Shown one piece after another: positions 20,135 to 28,792 of a DNA stretch of 64,000 nt. A program made the translations under genes and the position numbers. The notes below the pieces were generated by a model. It saw only the letters and a list, made by a program, of their open reading frames with translations. It was not told where the DNA came from and ran no database searches. The stretch is taken from NCBI GenBank assembly GCA_030626645.1, contig DAOUTP010000001.1:1-64000 (forward strand), read 5' to 3'. Source of the stretch: Candidatus Cloacimonadota bacterium. Its GTDB lineage: Bacteria > Cloacimonadota > Cloacimonadia > Cloacimonadales > TCS61. Numbering within the stretch: the stretch's first letter is position 1; each line of letters opens with the position of its first letter.

Positions 20135-21073
20135 TTATTTTAAAATTTCTTCAAATCTTCCTCTTGCTGCATCATTAGCTTCTAAATAATGTTCCAATGT
20201 ATCTGTAGCTTTCTGGGTTGGATTAGTAGCAGTGATGAATTTACCAAGATTTTCACCATTCATAAAATACCATCCATTTGTTTTTCCTGGTGGACGTGCA
20301 TTTTTTACCAAATTTTTATTCAACGCAACCTGAACCATACTTCCAACTGCCCCTCTTACCTTATAATTGGCATATTCAAGAAATTTAGTAATATTCTTTA
20401 TATCATACTCATCATTTTTTTTATGAAGTACTAACTTTTGCAATAAAATTCTAACTTCATTAGGGTCTTTAATAAAAATTCCAAAACATTCTCCAACAAC
20501 TTTCAAACCTTCATCAGATAATCCTTTGTTGAAAAGTGCATTCATCACTTCAGTAATCTTTTTTTCATAATCAACTTTAAACATCGTTTCTCTCATTCGA
20601 TTTTCGAGTTTAAAGAAAGTATAAGATTTATTAAGATTTTGAAGTTTTTTAATACCTGTTTCTTCAATATCCTCAAAATAAGTTTCAACGTGAGGACAAA
20701 CAAAAGTCAGCCAAAAGGCTAAACTTATATCTTTATTCAAATCAAGTGTTGCTCTACCTGTAAACTTATAAAATTCAGGTAAGAATTTTTTAACATCTGT
20801 GCCAGGCACTCTGTTAAACGAATTGTAATGAGTAACTAACCACTCACCATCCTTACATTTATATTCTGCCGTTCTAAGAAATAAATCTCCTGACGGCTGT
20901 CCAGGATTTGGATTTTCATAGGTAGGTTTATTTAATCTACCATCCACAAACTTAAAAGTAACTGTGTTCTGTTTTGCCGATTTTCTTAATAAAGTACATC
21001 CTCTTTTGTACTTCTCCCTAAAAGGATGATCTTCTTTAAAATCCTCAATCGTTTTTCCGTCTATTGCTATCAT
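20135..21073 (-). CDS. Conserved virion-region protein behind the capsid gene (312 aa)
   Basis: 312 residues, not recognised. Largely helical in the second half, with WLTFVCPHVETYFED in the middle. It is bracketed by a terminator on each side, so it can be expressed separately from the capsid gene. Position suggests a head-associated or head-tail joining protein; nothing in the sequence proves this. Confidence 0.6.
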   Translation of the reverse strand: MIAIDGKTIEDFKEDHPFREKYKRGCTLLRKSAKQNTVTFKFVDGRLNKPTYENPNPGQPSGDLFLRTAEYKCKDGEWLVTHYNSFNRVPGTDVKKFLPEFYKFTGRATLDLNKDISLAFWLTFVCPHVETYFEDIEETGIKKLQNLNKSYTFFKLENRMRETMFKVDYEKKITEVMNALFNKGLSDEGLKVVGECFGIFIKDPNEVRILLQKLVLHKKNDEYDIKNITKFLEYANYKVRGAVGSMVQVALNKNLVKNARPPGKTNGWYFMNGENLGKFITATNPTQKATDTLEHYLEANDAARGRFEEILK

Positions 21074-21085
21074 TTTTTTAATTAT

Positions 21086-21113
21086 TTAAAAGCCCCTTCA
21101 ATTAAGAAGGGGC
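21086..21113 (-). terminator. Rho-independent terminator of the capsid transcript
   Basis: On the minus strand a GCCCCTTC / GAAGGGGC stem with a 6-nt loop is followed by TTTT. It sits 10 bp after the major capsid protein stop, a usual place to raise capsid expression over downstream genes. Confidence 0.85.
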
Positions 21114-21122
21114 ATGTTTATT

Positions 21123-22532
21123 CTATACTGGTCGAATTTTTATAAATTGATTCATTTTCAAAAATTGGAAACCAAGATGTGCTCTCAACCAGGTATTGGT
21201 TTTATCTACGTCCCCGACATAGGATCCACCACCGGCTGCACCATTCTTCCATACTTCAAATTTTCGGGAATATCCATCTTTTTCCCTGTAACGTGTCCCA
21301 ATACTATCAAGATAATGTCCTGTTTTTGTATCTTTCACTTTACCAAGAGGAGCAACAATTGCCCATTCATCAAAATCATAAATTCCGTCTGAAACAGCAG
21401 CAAATGTTTTAGGATTACTCCAAGAATCCTGAACTACTAATACAAATGTAAGACCACCTTTAGTAATAGTCTTAAAATTATATGAAACCGAACGTTCATC
21501 ATTTCCTCCGAAAAGTGTTTTTTGAATTCGGGTATAATCAACACCAGTATTAGTAAGATCAGTTATTGTTTGATTCTCAATTGTCTGCATAAGTTTTGCA
21601 CCAATCATCATCAAAACAACTCCTGTTGAAATACCCTGTGATCTCAAATACAATGAAATAGTATCAAAATATGTATTTGCCCATGTTCCTGAAGTAAAAG
21701 TCATATTTTCACCAAGTTCACTAATCCATGAACTAATTCCCCTGGTAGTTTTAATAGTATTACCAAGTCCGTTAGTTCCTGTAACAAGCACTGTATTAGT
21801 GTTTTCTTCACCCATAAGGAATGCTCCGTCCATTTTTAAAGCTAAAAGATAATCTCCTCGCTCATAACCTGGTGAATACCATCCTTTCAAACTTTTATTA
21901 TTATCCAATACTTTATACCAAGGTTCATTAACTAATTGCGAACCTTCACAACCAATTGTTTCCTTGAATATTTGTGATACAAATTTTCTTTTAGAAGTTC
22001 CAACAACAGTACCCTGAGGTTGCCCTGTTCCGGCTCCAAAAGCACCATTAGTAATTGATATAACAACATCAGCAGCAATTGCTCCAATTGTATCACCTAA
22101 TTTTAATGGTTTTATTTCTAATGTATGTGCTCCTGTTGTTGATGTTTTTTCTGTAATAATACCCTGAACATAATTATTACCTTTCGGAAAAGTAACAATA
22201 TCACCTTCTCTTGGATAAGTATTATCTTTTGAATCATGCTCAGCAGCAACAATAGTATATGTTCCGGCATTATTTATACCAGGATCACCAACCAATGTTT
22301 TATTTTTCCATGTTTGATGGTACCAATTTTCTTCATGTCCATACCATTCATCCCCTGCAATAGGTGATTCTTTTCCCATTGCTCTAAACATTTGGAATGC
22401 AGGTAAAAACTGACTTCCGAACCTACTCATAAGTTCGGGAATATGTTGTGGTTTAGCCACATCATGTATAGACCATATCTGTTCTGTTAAAATCCCAGCT
22501 ACCGGATATGAATCTGCTTGTATAATTGCCAT
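21123..22532 (-). CDS. Major capsid protein (HK97-type, 469 aa)
   Basis: 469 residues. Called as major capsid protein from length, place between scaffold and a strong terminator, and sequence character: an N-terminal arm (ILTEQIWSIHDVAKPQHIPE), a beta-rich middle with many Gly/Thr, a helix with MDGAFLMGEENTN typical of the spine/P-domain region, and a beta C-terminus (KFEVWKNGAAGGGSYVGDV). It follows the scaffold gene by 42 bp and precedes a Rho-independent terminator. The HK97 fold is expected for the family, not shown here. Confidence 0.75.
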   Translation of the reverse strand: MAIIQADSYPVAGILTEQIWSIHDVAKPQHIPELMSRFGSQFLPAFQMFRAMGKESPIAGDEWYGHEENWYHQTWKNKTLVGDPGINNAGTYTIVAAEHDSKDNTYPREGDIVTFPKGNNYVQGIITEKTSTTGAHTLEIKPLKLGDTIGAIAADVVISITNGAFGAGTGQPQGTVVGTSKRKFVSQIFKETIGCEGSQLVNEPWYKVLDNNKSLKGWYSPGYERGDYLLALKMDGAFLMGEENTNTVLVTGTNGLGNTIKTTRGISSWISELGENMTFTSGTWANTYFDTISLYLRSQGISTGVVLMMIGAKLMQTIENQTITDLTNTGVDYTRIQKTLFGGNDERSVSYNFKTITKGGLTFVLVVQDSWSNPKTFAAVSDGIYDFDEWAIVAPLGKVKDTKTGHYLDSIGTRYREKDGYSRKFEVWKNGAAGGGSYVGDVDKTNTWLRAHLGFQFLKMNQFIKIRPV

Positions 22533-22574
22533 TATTTTTCAAATTAAGGGTTAATAAATACCCATAACCTGAAA

Positions 22575-23681
22575 CTATTTCACTTCAGACATCAACGCCT
22601 CAAAAATTTCCTGCGAGTTGTCTGAAATTGATGAATCAACTTTTGGTTGAACACCTTCTTTTGTCGGTTTCGGATTATGGATTGCTTTTCTCCATTTTCC
22701 ATCTTCCGCTTTGCTTACTTGTTCTGCTATCATAGTATTGTACTCATTCAAATTATCAACAATATACATCTTATTCATAAGGGACTTTACATCTCTTATT
22801 GATTCTTCAGTATCAGGAAGATTGTTATTTACAATATATTCAGCAGCAAATTTATAATATGCTTCTTTTTTTTCTTTCGGAATCTCAATTTCCATAAATT
22901 GCTCAACATCTTTGCCGTTTTCTGAATTAACACTGATGTCAATTTTACCAAAATCATCTTTTATTTTACTAAAACCCGGTTTCCATTTTTCAATAAACTC
23001 AGTCTTTTGTTTCTCTACGTCCGCTTGACCCTTAACCGGATCAGGAACTTCGATACCTTTAAGACGGTCATCAAATGTTCGTTTAATTTTTCCAACCTCT
23101 ACTTCCAAATCCATCTTAGCATCCATATACTCTTGACTATCTGATTCAATTTCAGAATCAAATAAAGAAGGATACTTTCTCTCTACCCATCGACTAACCT
23201 TTTCAGGTTGATCTTTGTAATCTGGATTTTGTTGTACAAATTGTAGTTTTACGTAATCAATTGCACTCAACCCACCAAAAATATGTTTTTGATAAGTCGA
23301 TACATCATCAGGAGATTCTTTTGATATTTGCTCTAATTTAAAATAATTAGGATCCTCATAAGGACTTTTAACTTTTAAATCATTAAGTTCCTTTGTTGTG
23401 TTGGCAAACTGTTCTTTTTGAGTTCTTAAATCAGTAAGTTCAGTTTGTTGTTCTTTGAAATTTTTTAAATTTTCCTTAACGATTTCAACATTTTCATAAC
23501 CTTCAAAATGTTCAGTAAAATAATCCTGTTTATCCACAGGAATGTTTACCGAGCTGTCAGCAGGAGCTAAAGGCTCTGCCGGAGGAGCTAAAGGTTCTGG
23601 TTTCGTTGGTGGTTCTTTCAGTTGATTTTCCTCAACTTTTTCACCTTCGTTAACTATGTTCATTAAATAATCATCTACCAT
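22575..23681 (-). CDS. Scaffolding-type protein (368 aa)
   Basis: 368 residues from the ATG at 23681. A TTG six codons upstream lies inside the promoter -7 box and is not a credible start. The protein is very acidic, rich in Lys, Glu and Pro near the N-terminus (PPTKPEPLAPPAEPLAPA), with a helical coiled-coil middle and a helical C-terminus, the usual composition of phage scaffolds. Position between portal and capsid supports this. No protease domain is visible. Confidence 0.65.
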   Translation of the reverse strand: MVDDYLMNIVNEGEKVEENQLKEPPTKPEPLAPPAEPLAPADSSVNIPVDKQDYFTEHFEGYENVEIVKENLKNFKEQQTELTDLRTQKEQFANTTKELNDLKVKSPYEDPNYFKLEQISKESPDDVSTYQKHIFGGLSAIDYVKLQFVQQNPDYKDQPEKVSRWVERKYPSLFDSEIESDSQEYMDAKMDLEVEVGKIKRTFDDRLKGIEVPDPVKGQADVEKQKTEFIEKWKPGFSKIKDDFGKIDISVNSENGKDVEQFMEIEIPKEKKEAYYKFAAEYIVNNNLPDTEESIRDVKSLMNKMYIVDNLNEYNTMIAEQVSKAEDGKWRKAIHNPKPTKEGVQPKVDSSISDNSQEIFEALMSEVK

Positions 23682-23696
23682 TTTTTCTGTTTTTTG

Positions 23697-23704
23697 CAAA
23701 TATA
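23697..23704 (-). promoter_or_regulatory. Promoter -7 box for scaffold and capsid
   Basis: TATATTTG on the minus strand overlaps the end of the portal gene and lies 15 bp before the ATG at 23681. It would give scaffold and capsid a dedicated late promoter and decides against the upstream TTG start. Confidence 0.6.
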
Positions 23705-23708
23705 CAAA

Positions 23709-26033
23709 CTAATTTGTACTTAGTTGTAATTCTGCTAATTTATTTTCATGTTTCAATTCTTCAACTTCTATTAAAATCCTACCTTTTTCTTTTTCAATTT
23801 TTAATTCTTTATTTTCTTCGGCACCAATTTCATTTATTTTTGCAGTAGATTTAGCATCAATTTCAGTTATCATTTGATCATGTTTTTCTAAATCTTTTTT
23901 CCGAGCTTCCTCACCCATAAGACGTTGCGTATTATCGGCTATTTCTTTATCCCTTTTCATGGATTCTTTTTCTTTTTTAGCCAACCACATTTCGATGCTT
24001 TTCAAACTTACATCATTAGTTACACATCTTACAACAAAGAAATATTCTGAAGCAGTCAATGCTGCATTTCCATTTTTTCCTCCTGCCAACATAGTTCGGG
24101 CAGTAGCAAGAATTTCATTTTTTTGAAAATTATTGGGCTTAGCAATCAATTTTATTCCAAATTCAACAGGTGGATACTTTCCGGCTGCCTGCAATGCCAT
24201 CACCGACCCTGCTCCAATTACCTTATAATAAGGATTAGTGTCAACCCCCTCTCCTATCCCTGCCTGTATCTTCCATGCAGCACACACAGCAGCTTTTTCT
24301 CTCATCCATAGATAAGCAGAATGAATTGGTTTCAGAGTATTAGAAGTAGCCGCAATAGCCATTTCCGTTACTGCTTTTCCCTGCCCCGGCTGAGGGGCCT
24401 GCTGTGCCGATGTTACAGGATCAACTCCCGATAACATAAAAAGTTGTTCATAGAAAAACTGCATTGATTGAATAGCATCAGTTATCGCCGTTCCAAGACC
24501 TCCACGAAGTTCTTCTATCGGTTTTCCCGAATTCATTGGCTTAGGTGTACCTGGTGCCCCTCCTGATGGCTGTAATCTATACAAAAAATTTCCTGTATGA
24601 GAATAAAGCTGAATAACATCCATTGGATCCAATATTTTACCACCATAAGTGATATTTTCCAAACAACCAACTTCAATTTTTATACCGGATGGAGATGATT
24701 TAATTATCGCATTTTGAAGTCTCAAATAGGTAAATTCTATATTATCTTCAACAGGAATAATACTTTCAACAATAGGTTTAACCGGCAATTTATAAAAATG
24801 AATAGGAGATTCAACATCTTTTGTTCTGTAATTGAAAGGAATATTAAAATCCTTTCCATGATATATAAGATATTCTGTTCCAATTATCCACTCAGTCTTA
24901 TAAAGACTTCGCATTGCTGTAGAAGTTGTTTTCTTATTCTCAGAATTATGAACTTTTGGTGGTATAACTTTACCATTTATATTTCTATATTTTTCGTAAT
25001 AAACTTTACTTCCCTTCTTTTGAGTATGATATTCCGTATCAACTGTCTTCCAAAAACATCTCAATACAGGAATACGAAAATTTGATTTTTCGGAATAAAT
25101 CTTTTCATTACCATATTCTCCCTGAAACTGTTCTCCTATTTCTTCATATTCCTCTTTTGTCCAATCAGTATCCATCATAATATCAGTAAGATTTCTCCAC
25201 TTTATTACTCCGAAATATGTCGAATCCCTAAAATCATTATGTTTTGAATCTTCAATTATTAAATCTACAACATCCAACCATTCATTAGTAACTTTTCCGT
25301 GATCCGTATCATTGAATGTTATTTCTGCCGTCATACCTATGGAAGCCAAATCAAATATCTGCTTTTTTTCAATTTCTTTTTGTTGTGAAATATATTCCGT
25401 ATGTTTAATACCTTTCTCAATAGCTTCTTCATAACTAAGTTTGAACATACCCATATCCTCAAATAAATTCAATTCATCTATAGATTCAGGAATAATTTCT
25501 TCATTATCCTGTGTTGGAATGTTCATTATCTTGTCAACTTGTTCATAAGTTTTTTTCAAATCCTTTTTAACAAGCATTTTCAATTTCATTTCTTCCCTGA
25601 GTGTACCACTATGTTCATCTTCACCAACAGCTTCAATACCATGACTTTGACTTTGAATTGCACTCACTATATTCATCATAAACTTGGGAACCGGAGAAAA
25701 AATATCTTCAAAATTCACAATCAAATATCCTTCTCTGGTTTTTTTATTTAATGATGTTGTACCATCTTCCGCAACAACAGGAAAAGAAGGGCCTTCTTCT
25801 ACATCACTAAGAAATTCTTTTTTATAAATATCAGATGATTGCCTTCCTTCTGCATAACTCCTATTACGCTGAATCATTCCTAAATCTGAAATTTTTACTC
25901 CTGTACTTCCATTCAGATAATTACCATAAATAAACTTTGAAAAATCTAAACTATACGGTTTTAATGCCTTATCCTTAGGATCAATATGATCTGATGGTCT
26001 AATATATTCAGCTTGTTTTATTACTGGTATCAT
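23709..26033 (-). CDS. Portal protein (774 aa)
   Basis: 774 residues. Length, place directly ahead of scaffold and capsid genes, and sequence support portal: a charged helical N-terminal half, a central region with FTYLRLQNAIIKSSPSGIKI, a conserved turn block (SGKPIEELRGGLGTAITDAI), a Gln/Pro loop (SAQQAPQPGQGKAVTEMA) and a long Lys/Glu coiled-coil C-terminus (about residues 690-774) corresponding to the barrel or tunnel region. This organisation is that of crAss-type portals. It begins 18 bp behind the tRNA gene, at the head of the late operon. Confidence 0.75.
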   Translation of the reverse strand: MIPVIKQAEYIRPSDHIDPKDKALKPYSLDFSKFIYGNYLNGSTGVKISDLGMIQRNRSYAEGRQSSDIYKKEFLSDVEEGPSFPVVAEDGTTSLNKKTREGYLIVNFEDIFSPVPKFMMNIVSAIQSQSHGIEAVGEDEHSGTLREEMKLKMLVKKDLKKTYEQVDKIMNIPTQDNEEIIPESIDELNLFEDMGMFKLSYEEAIEKGIKHTEYISQQKEIEKKQIFDLASIGMTAEITFNDTDHGKVTNEWLDVVDLIIEDSKHNDFRDSTYFGVIKWRNLTDIMMDTDWTKEEYEEIGEQFQGEYGNEKIYSEKSNFRIPVLRCFWKTVDTEYHTQKKGSKVYYEKYRNINGKVIPPKVHNSENKKTTSTAMRSLYKTEWIIGTEYLIYHGKDFNIPFNYRTKDVESPIHFYKLPVKPIVESIIPVEDNIEFTYLRLQNAIIKSSPSGIKIEVGCLENITYGGKILDPMDVIQLYSHTGNFLYRLQPSGGAPGTPKPMNSGKPIEELRGGLGTAITDAIQSMQFFYEQLFMLSGVDPVTSAQQAPQPGQGKAVTEMAIAATSNTLKPIHSAYLWMREKAAVCAAWKIQAGIGEGVDTNPYYKVIGAGSVMALQAAGKYPPVEFGIKLIAKPNNFQKNEILATARTMLAGGKNGNAALTASEYFFVVRCVTNDVSLKSIEMWLAKKEKESMKRDKEIADNTQRLMGEEARKKDLEKHDQMITEIDAKSTAKINEIGAEENKELKIEKEKGRILIEVEELKHENKLAELQLSTN

Positions 26034-26050
26034 TCTAATAATATTTTTGA

Positions 26051-26122
26051 AGCGATGGAAGGATTTGAACCTCCGACCTTTAGGTTATGAGCCTAACGAG
26101 CTACCAACTGCTCCACATCGCA
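26051..26122 (-). tRNA. tRNA-fMet-like (CAT), initiator type
   Basis: The 72-nt minus-strand sequence folds as a full cloverleaf: 6-bp acceptor stem, D stem GAGC/GCTC, anticodon stem TTAGG/CCTAA with loop CTCATAA (anticodon CAT), T stem GGAGG/CCTTC with loop TTCAAAT. Three features are those of initiator tRNA: a mismatch at 1-72 (U-U), a purine-pyrimidine A11-U24 pair in the D stem, and G-C pairs at 30-40 and 31-39. The third canonical G-C pair (29-41) is A-U. Elongator Met or Ile-CAU are alternatives but normally have a paired 1-72 and Y11-R24. CCA is not encoded, and position 73 would be U. It lies immediately upstream of the portal gene in the same orientation. Confidence 0.9.
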
Positions 26123-26123
26123 T

Positions 26124-26156
26124 TTTGCAAAGATAAATATATTTTTTGTATCTTTA
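26124..26156 (+). promoter_or_regulatory. Plus arm of the symmetric divergent promoter
   Basis: Plus-strand TTTG at 26124-26127 and TATCTTTA at 26149-26156, spacer 21 bp. The two promoters are near mirror images: the 13-bp TTTTGCAAAGATA is repeated in inverted form with one mismatch, so each -7 box overlaps the other strand's -33 box. Confidence 0.55.
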
Positions 26157-26160
26157 CAAA
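26127..26160 (-). promoter_or_regulatory. Late-operon / tRNA promoter (minus arm of a divergent pair)
   Basis: Minus-strand TATCTTTG at 26134-26127 with TTTG at 26160-26157, spacer 22 bp. Transcription would begin at about the first base of the tRNA and continue into the portal gene. Confidence 0.65.
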
Positions 26161-26162
26161 AG

Positions 26163-26230
26163 TTTTCTGTTTTCTTTTTTGCTTAACGCTTGATTTTACC
26201 TCTACTTGAAAAAGTAGGGGTATTTTTTTA
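26163..26230 (+). ncRNA. Short promoter-to-terminator RNA or attenuated leader
   Basis: From the start point expected for the plus promoter to the terminator T-run is only about 70 nt with no credible ORF. It could be a small RNA or a leader whose termination is regulated. A second promoter lies just downstream for the first gene. Confidence 0.4.
26197..26230 (+). terminator. Strong Rho-independent terminator
   Basis: 11-bp stem (TACCTCTACTT / AAGTAGGGGTA) with a GAAA loop at 26208-26211, followed by a run of seven T from 26223. No plus-strand gene lies upstream of it. Confidence 0.8.
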
Positions 26231-26247
26231 TTTTATTTGCAAAAAAA

Positions 26248-26278
26248 TTTGGATTTGTCAAAATTAGTAGTAATTTTG
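26248..26278 (+). promoter_or_regulatory. Early promoter of the plus-strand cluster
   Basis: TTTG at 26248-26251 and TAATTTTG at 26271-26278, spacer 19 bp, an exact fit to the Bacteroidota -33/-7 consensus. The first gene's ATG is 18 bp downstream. Confidence 0.7.
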
Positions 26279-26296
26279 CAAATAAAAATTAAACAA

Positions 26297-26539
26297 ATGC
26301 GAAAAAAAACAAAATATTATAAACATAATAAATACGAAAAGGTAGCTGTATATTCTGGATATAATCTAATAATTCATAACACAGATAAAGAGCATAAAGG
26401 TAAAATGTTTGGAGCAATTTTTCATTACGATTTAAAAGAAAATAATTATAAAGAATTTGATCAATGGAATAAGATTCCTATTGATGAATATATACAATTA
26501 ACAGGTTTCGATGATTCTGTAATGAGAAATTATATATAA
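26297..26539 (+). CDS. Hypothetical early protein (80 aa)
   Basis: 80 residues from the ATG at 26297. The longer reading frame from 26237 would start upstream of the promoter. Lys/Tyr-rich N-terminus (MRKKTKYYKHNKYEK) and a mixed C-terminus; not recognised. First gene of the plus-strand cluster, so probably expressed immediately on infection. Confidence 0.6.
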   Translation: MRKKTKYYKHNKYEKVAVYSGYNLIIHNTDKEHKGKMFGAIFHYDLKENNYKEFDQWNKIPIDEYIQLTGFDDSVMRNYI

Positions 26540-26616
26540 ATGACATTTTAAGTAATGTTTAGACCGATTTGTTGTGATGTAATTAGATTTTTTAGACATA
26601 GTAGTGAAGTTTTTTT

Positions 26617-26886
26617 GTGAATGTTTCTCAAAATGAATGGAAAAAACTTATTCAAATTATCTTTAAAAAACATAATTTTATTTGTGATAAATGTAACTCC
26701 ACTCATACAAACAATAACCCATTACATATACATCATATAGTATCATTTGAATCTAAAGAATTAAGATTAAATATTAATAATTTAATTTTACTTTGTAAAA
26801 AATGTCATACATGGGTACATAGTAAAAAAAACGTTAATAAAGAATATATTTTAACACATGATGGATTTAAAAACAAATTCAAGTAG
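26617..26886 (+). CDS. HNH endonuclease (89 aa)
   Basis: 89 residues with a full HNH core: CDKC (residues 24-27), HIHHIV around 43-48, NNLILLCKKCH near 60-70. Start is a GTG at 26617; a stop lies in frame 12 bp upstream. The four Cys would bind a structural zinc and the HH/N/H set the catalytic metal. The 3' end overlaps the methyltransferase start, so nuclease and methylase are translated as a pair, like a minimal restriction-modification or homing cassette. Confidence 0.8.
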   Translation: MNVSQNEWKKLIQIIFKKHNFICDKCNSTHTNNNPLHIHHIVSFESKELRLNINNLILLCKKCHTWVHSKKNVNKEYILTHDGFKNKFK

Positions 26887-27999
26887 GGTAGAGAAATGGA
26901 TTAATAAAATCCATTTAGGCACTTGTTTAGAAACAATCAAGCAAATGCCGGATAATAGTATAAACGCTATTATCACTTCTCCGCCCTACTGGTAAGGCAA
27001 TTAAGGGATTACGGCTTTTCCGAACAATGGGGATTGGAACCAACATTTACCGAATATTTAGAAAATCTTTGGAGTTTGATGGATGAAATCTGGAGAGTGC
27101 TAAAAGATGATGGCTGTGTTTTTATTAATTTGGGTGATACTTATGGAACTACATCAGGTAATATAAAACAAGGAAATTTAGGAACAAATAAGATAAAATA
27201 TACAGGAAGTATTGCAGGTTACAATAAATCTAATGTAAAACAAAAATGCCTTTTACTTATCCCTCACAGGTTTGCCATCGGTTGCTCGGATCGTGGGTGG
27301 ATAATAAGAAACGACATTAAATGGCTGAAACCCAATAGTATGCCTGAAAGTGTAACCGACAGATTTTCAAAAAAGTCAGAATATTTTTTCTTTATGGTTA
27401 AAAATCAAAAATACTATTTTGATTTAGATTCAATACGTGATAAACAAAAACAGGTATCAATTGAAAGATCACAAAGAGGAATATCAGAAAATAACAAATG
27501 GATAGACGGACCCGATGGGCAATCTCCTCACACACTATCTCAACCCCGAACCAATCAAACTACTAAAATACCAAAAGAGCAAGCAGAAATGTTTGGAAGC
27601 CCAAGAGCAAGGTATCATAGAAAATGTGATGAGACAGTAAAGTTTTTTAAAAAAAAGGGGTGTGGTGAAAATACTAATTTACCAGCAGAAAATCCAATAG
27701 GTAAAAATCCCGGAGACGTAACTCATTTTTGGGATTGTTCGGAAGATTGGATAATACCCACTCAACCATCATCAGCAAAACATTATGCAACTTTCAATAA
27801 CAAATTGATCGAGAAACCAATCATAGCCGGTTGCACTGAAGGTGGTATAATACTTGACCCGTTTTGTGGCACCGGGACTACGCTTCTACGTGCCTATGAA
27901 TTGAATCGTAAAGTGATAGGAATTGAAGGAAATAAAGATTACCACAAAATAGCTGAAACAAATTTGAATAATATGTTGAATCAAATGAAAATGTTCTAA
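26861..27999 (+). pseudogene. Beta-class N4/N6 DNA methyltransferase, frameshifted behind the SPPY motif
   Basis: The first frame (26861-26995, 44 codons) reads IHLGTCLETIKQMPDN...ITSPPYW and stops at TAA 26993. The remainder continues in the -1 frame as QLRDYGFSEQWGLEPTFTE and runs to 27999, ending with motif I (DPFCGTGTTLLRAYE). Order IV then I is that of beta-class methylases of the SPPY type. Five bases (TAAGG) between TGG and CAA account for the shift. No slippery heptamer is present, so a programmed frameshift is not supported. The downstream frame could start only at a TTG at 27034, which would lack the catalytic motif. The gene is therefore probably dead, unless the shift is an assembly error. 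Confidence 0.8.
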
Positions 28000-28000
28000 T

Positions 28001-28162
28001 ATGGGAAGAAGAAAAAAAGCAAAATTTAAAATAAACCAAAAAATCAAAGAAGGTAAAATATGTTATATAAAATATGAAAATCAGCAATGGAGATATTATT
28101 TAGAAACACATAAAAATCCTTTATTTGATAAATGGTGGAATGAAAACGAATTAGTGAACTAA
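28001..28162 (+). CDS. Small basic protein (53 aa)
   Basis: 53 residues, Lys-rich N-terminus (MGRRKKAKFKINQKIKEGK) and aromatic C-terminus (LFDKWWNENELVN). Begins one base after the methylase stop and ends 5 bp before the next ATG, so it fits the operon spacing. Not recognised. Confidence 0.6.
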   Translation: MGRRKKAKFKINQKIKEGKICYIKYENQQWRYYLETHKNPLFDKWWNENELVN

Positions 28163-28167
28163 AAGAT

Positions 28168-28500
28168 ATGATTAAAGTATATATAGCAAGCCCCTACACA
28201 AAAGGTGATGTGGCCATAAACGTAAAAAAACAAATTGACACAGTTGATGTTTTAATAAACAAAGGATTTGTTCCTTTTGCTCCTTTATATTTTCACTTCC
28301 AACATTTAGTTCATCCAAGGCCATACGAAGATTGGATTGAATTGGATTTAAAATGGTTAGAAGTTTGTGATTGCCTTCTCAGACTTTCCGGAAAATCAAA
28401 AGGAGCTGATAAAGAAGTAAAAAAAGCAAGAAAATTAGGATTACCAATATTTTATTCATTAGAAGACTTATACAAATTTTATCATGGAAACATTATTTGA
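28168..28500 (+). CDS. Nucleoside 2-deoxyribosyltransferase-like protein
   Basis: 110 residues. MIKVYIASPY at the start, then a WIELDLKWLEVCDCLLRL block and SKGADKEVKKARKLGLPIF match the nucleoside deoxyribosyltransferase-like superfamily (DUF1937/DUF4406 type), with the Asp of the ELD and the Glu of KEV as likely catalytic or binding residues. Members cleave or transfer deoxyribose between bases in nucleotide salvage; in phages they may serve pool scavenging or base modification. Overlaps the next gene by 17 bp. Confidence 0.65.
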   Translation: MIKVYIASPYTKGDVAINVKKQIDTVDVLINKGFVPFAPLYFHFQHLVHPRPYEDWIELDLKWLEVCDCLLRLSGKSKGADKEVKKARKLGLPIFYSLEDLYKFYHGNII

Positions 28501-28792
28501 AAATCAAATAGGAGAAAAAATAACACCGATATTAGAAGAATTAGAGATGACCATTCTTGAAAATCAAATTAATCTTCCAAACCTGCCACCTAATTACCCA
28601 ACAGAAGCCCTTCCGGCTGCCTGTGTGATACTTTCATCTGTAATAATGGATAAGATGTGGATATTACAAAAAAATGAAAAAATGACAGATAAGAATCGTT
28701 TAGAAATGGCACAATATGTTGGTACTGAATTAAGAAAATTAATTAAAGTAGCAACTGGAATTGATACACACAAAATTTTTAAAAATGAATAA
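28484..28792 (+). CDS. Hypothetical protein (102 aa)
   Basis: 102 residues, helical throughout, with a Pro-rich turn (LPNLPPNYPTEALPAAC). Starts inside the upstream gene (17-bp overlap). Not recognised. Confidence 0.65.
   Translation: METLFENQIGEKITPILEELEMTILENQINLPNLPPNYPTEALPAACVILSSVIMDKMWILQKNEKMTDKNRLEMAQYVGTELRKLIKVATGIDTHKIFKNE

Noticed and set aside
26992..26996. Programmed -1 frameshift in methyltransferase 1
   Set aside because: No slippery heptamer or stimulatory structure seen at TACTGGTAA; a simple insertion is more likely.
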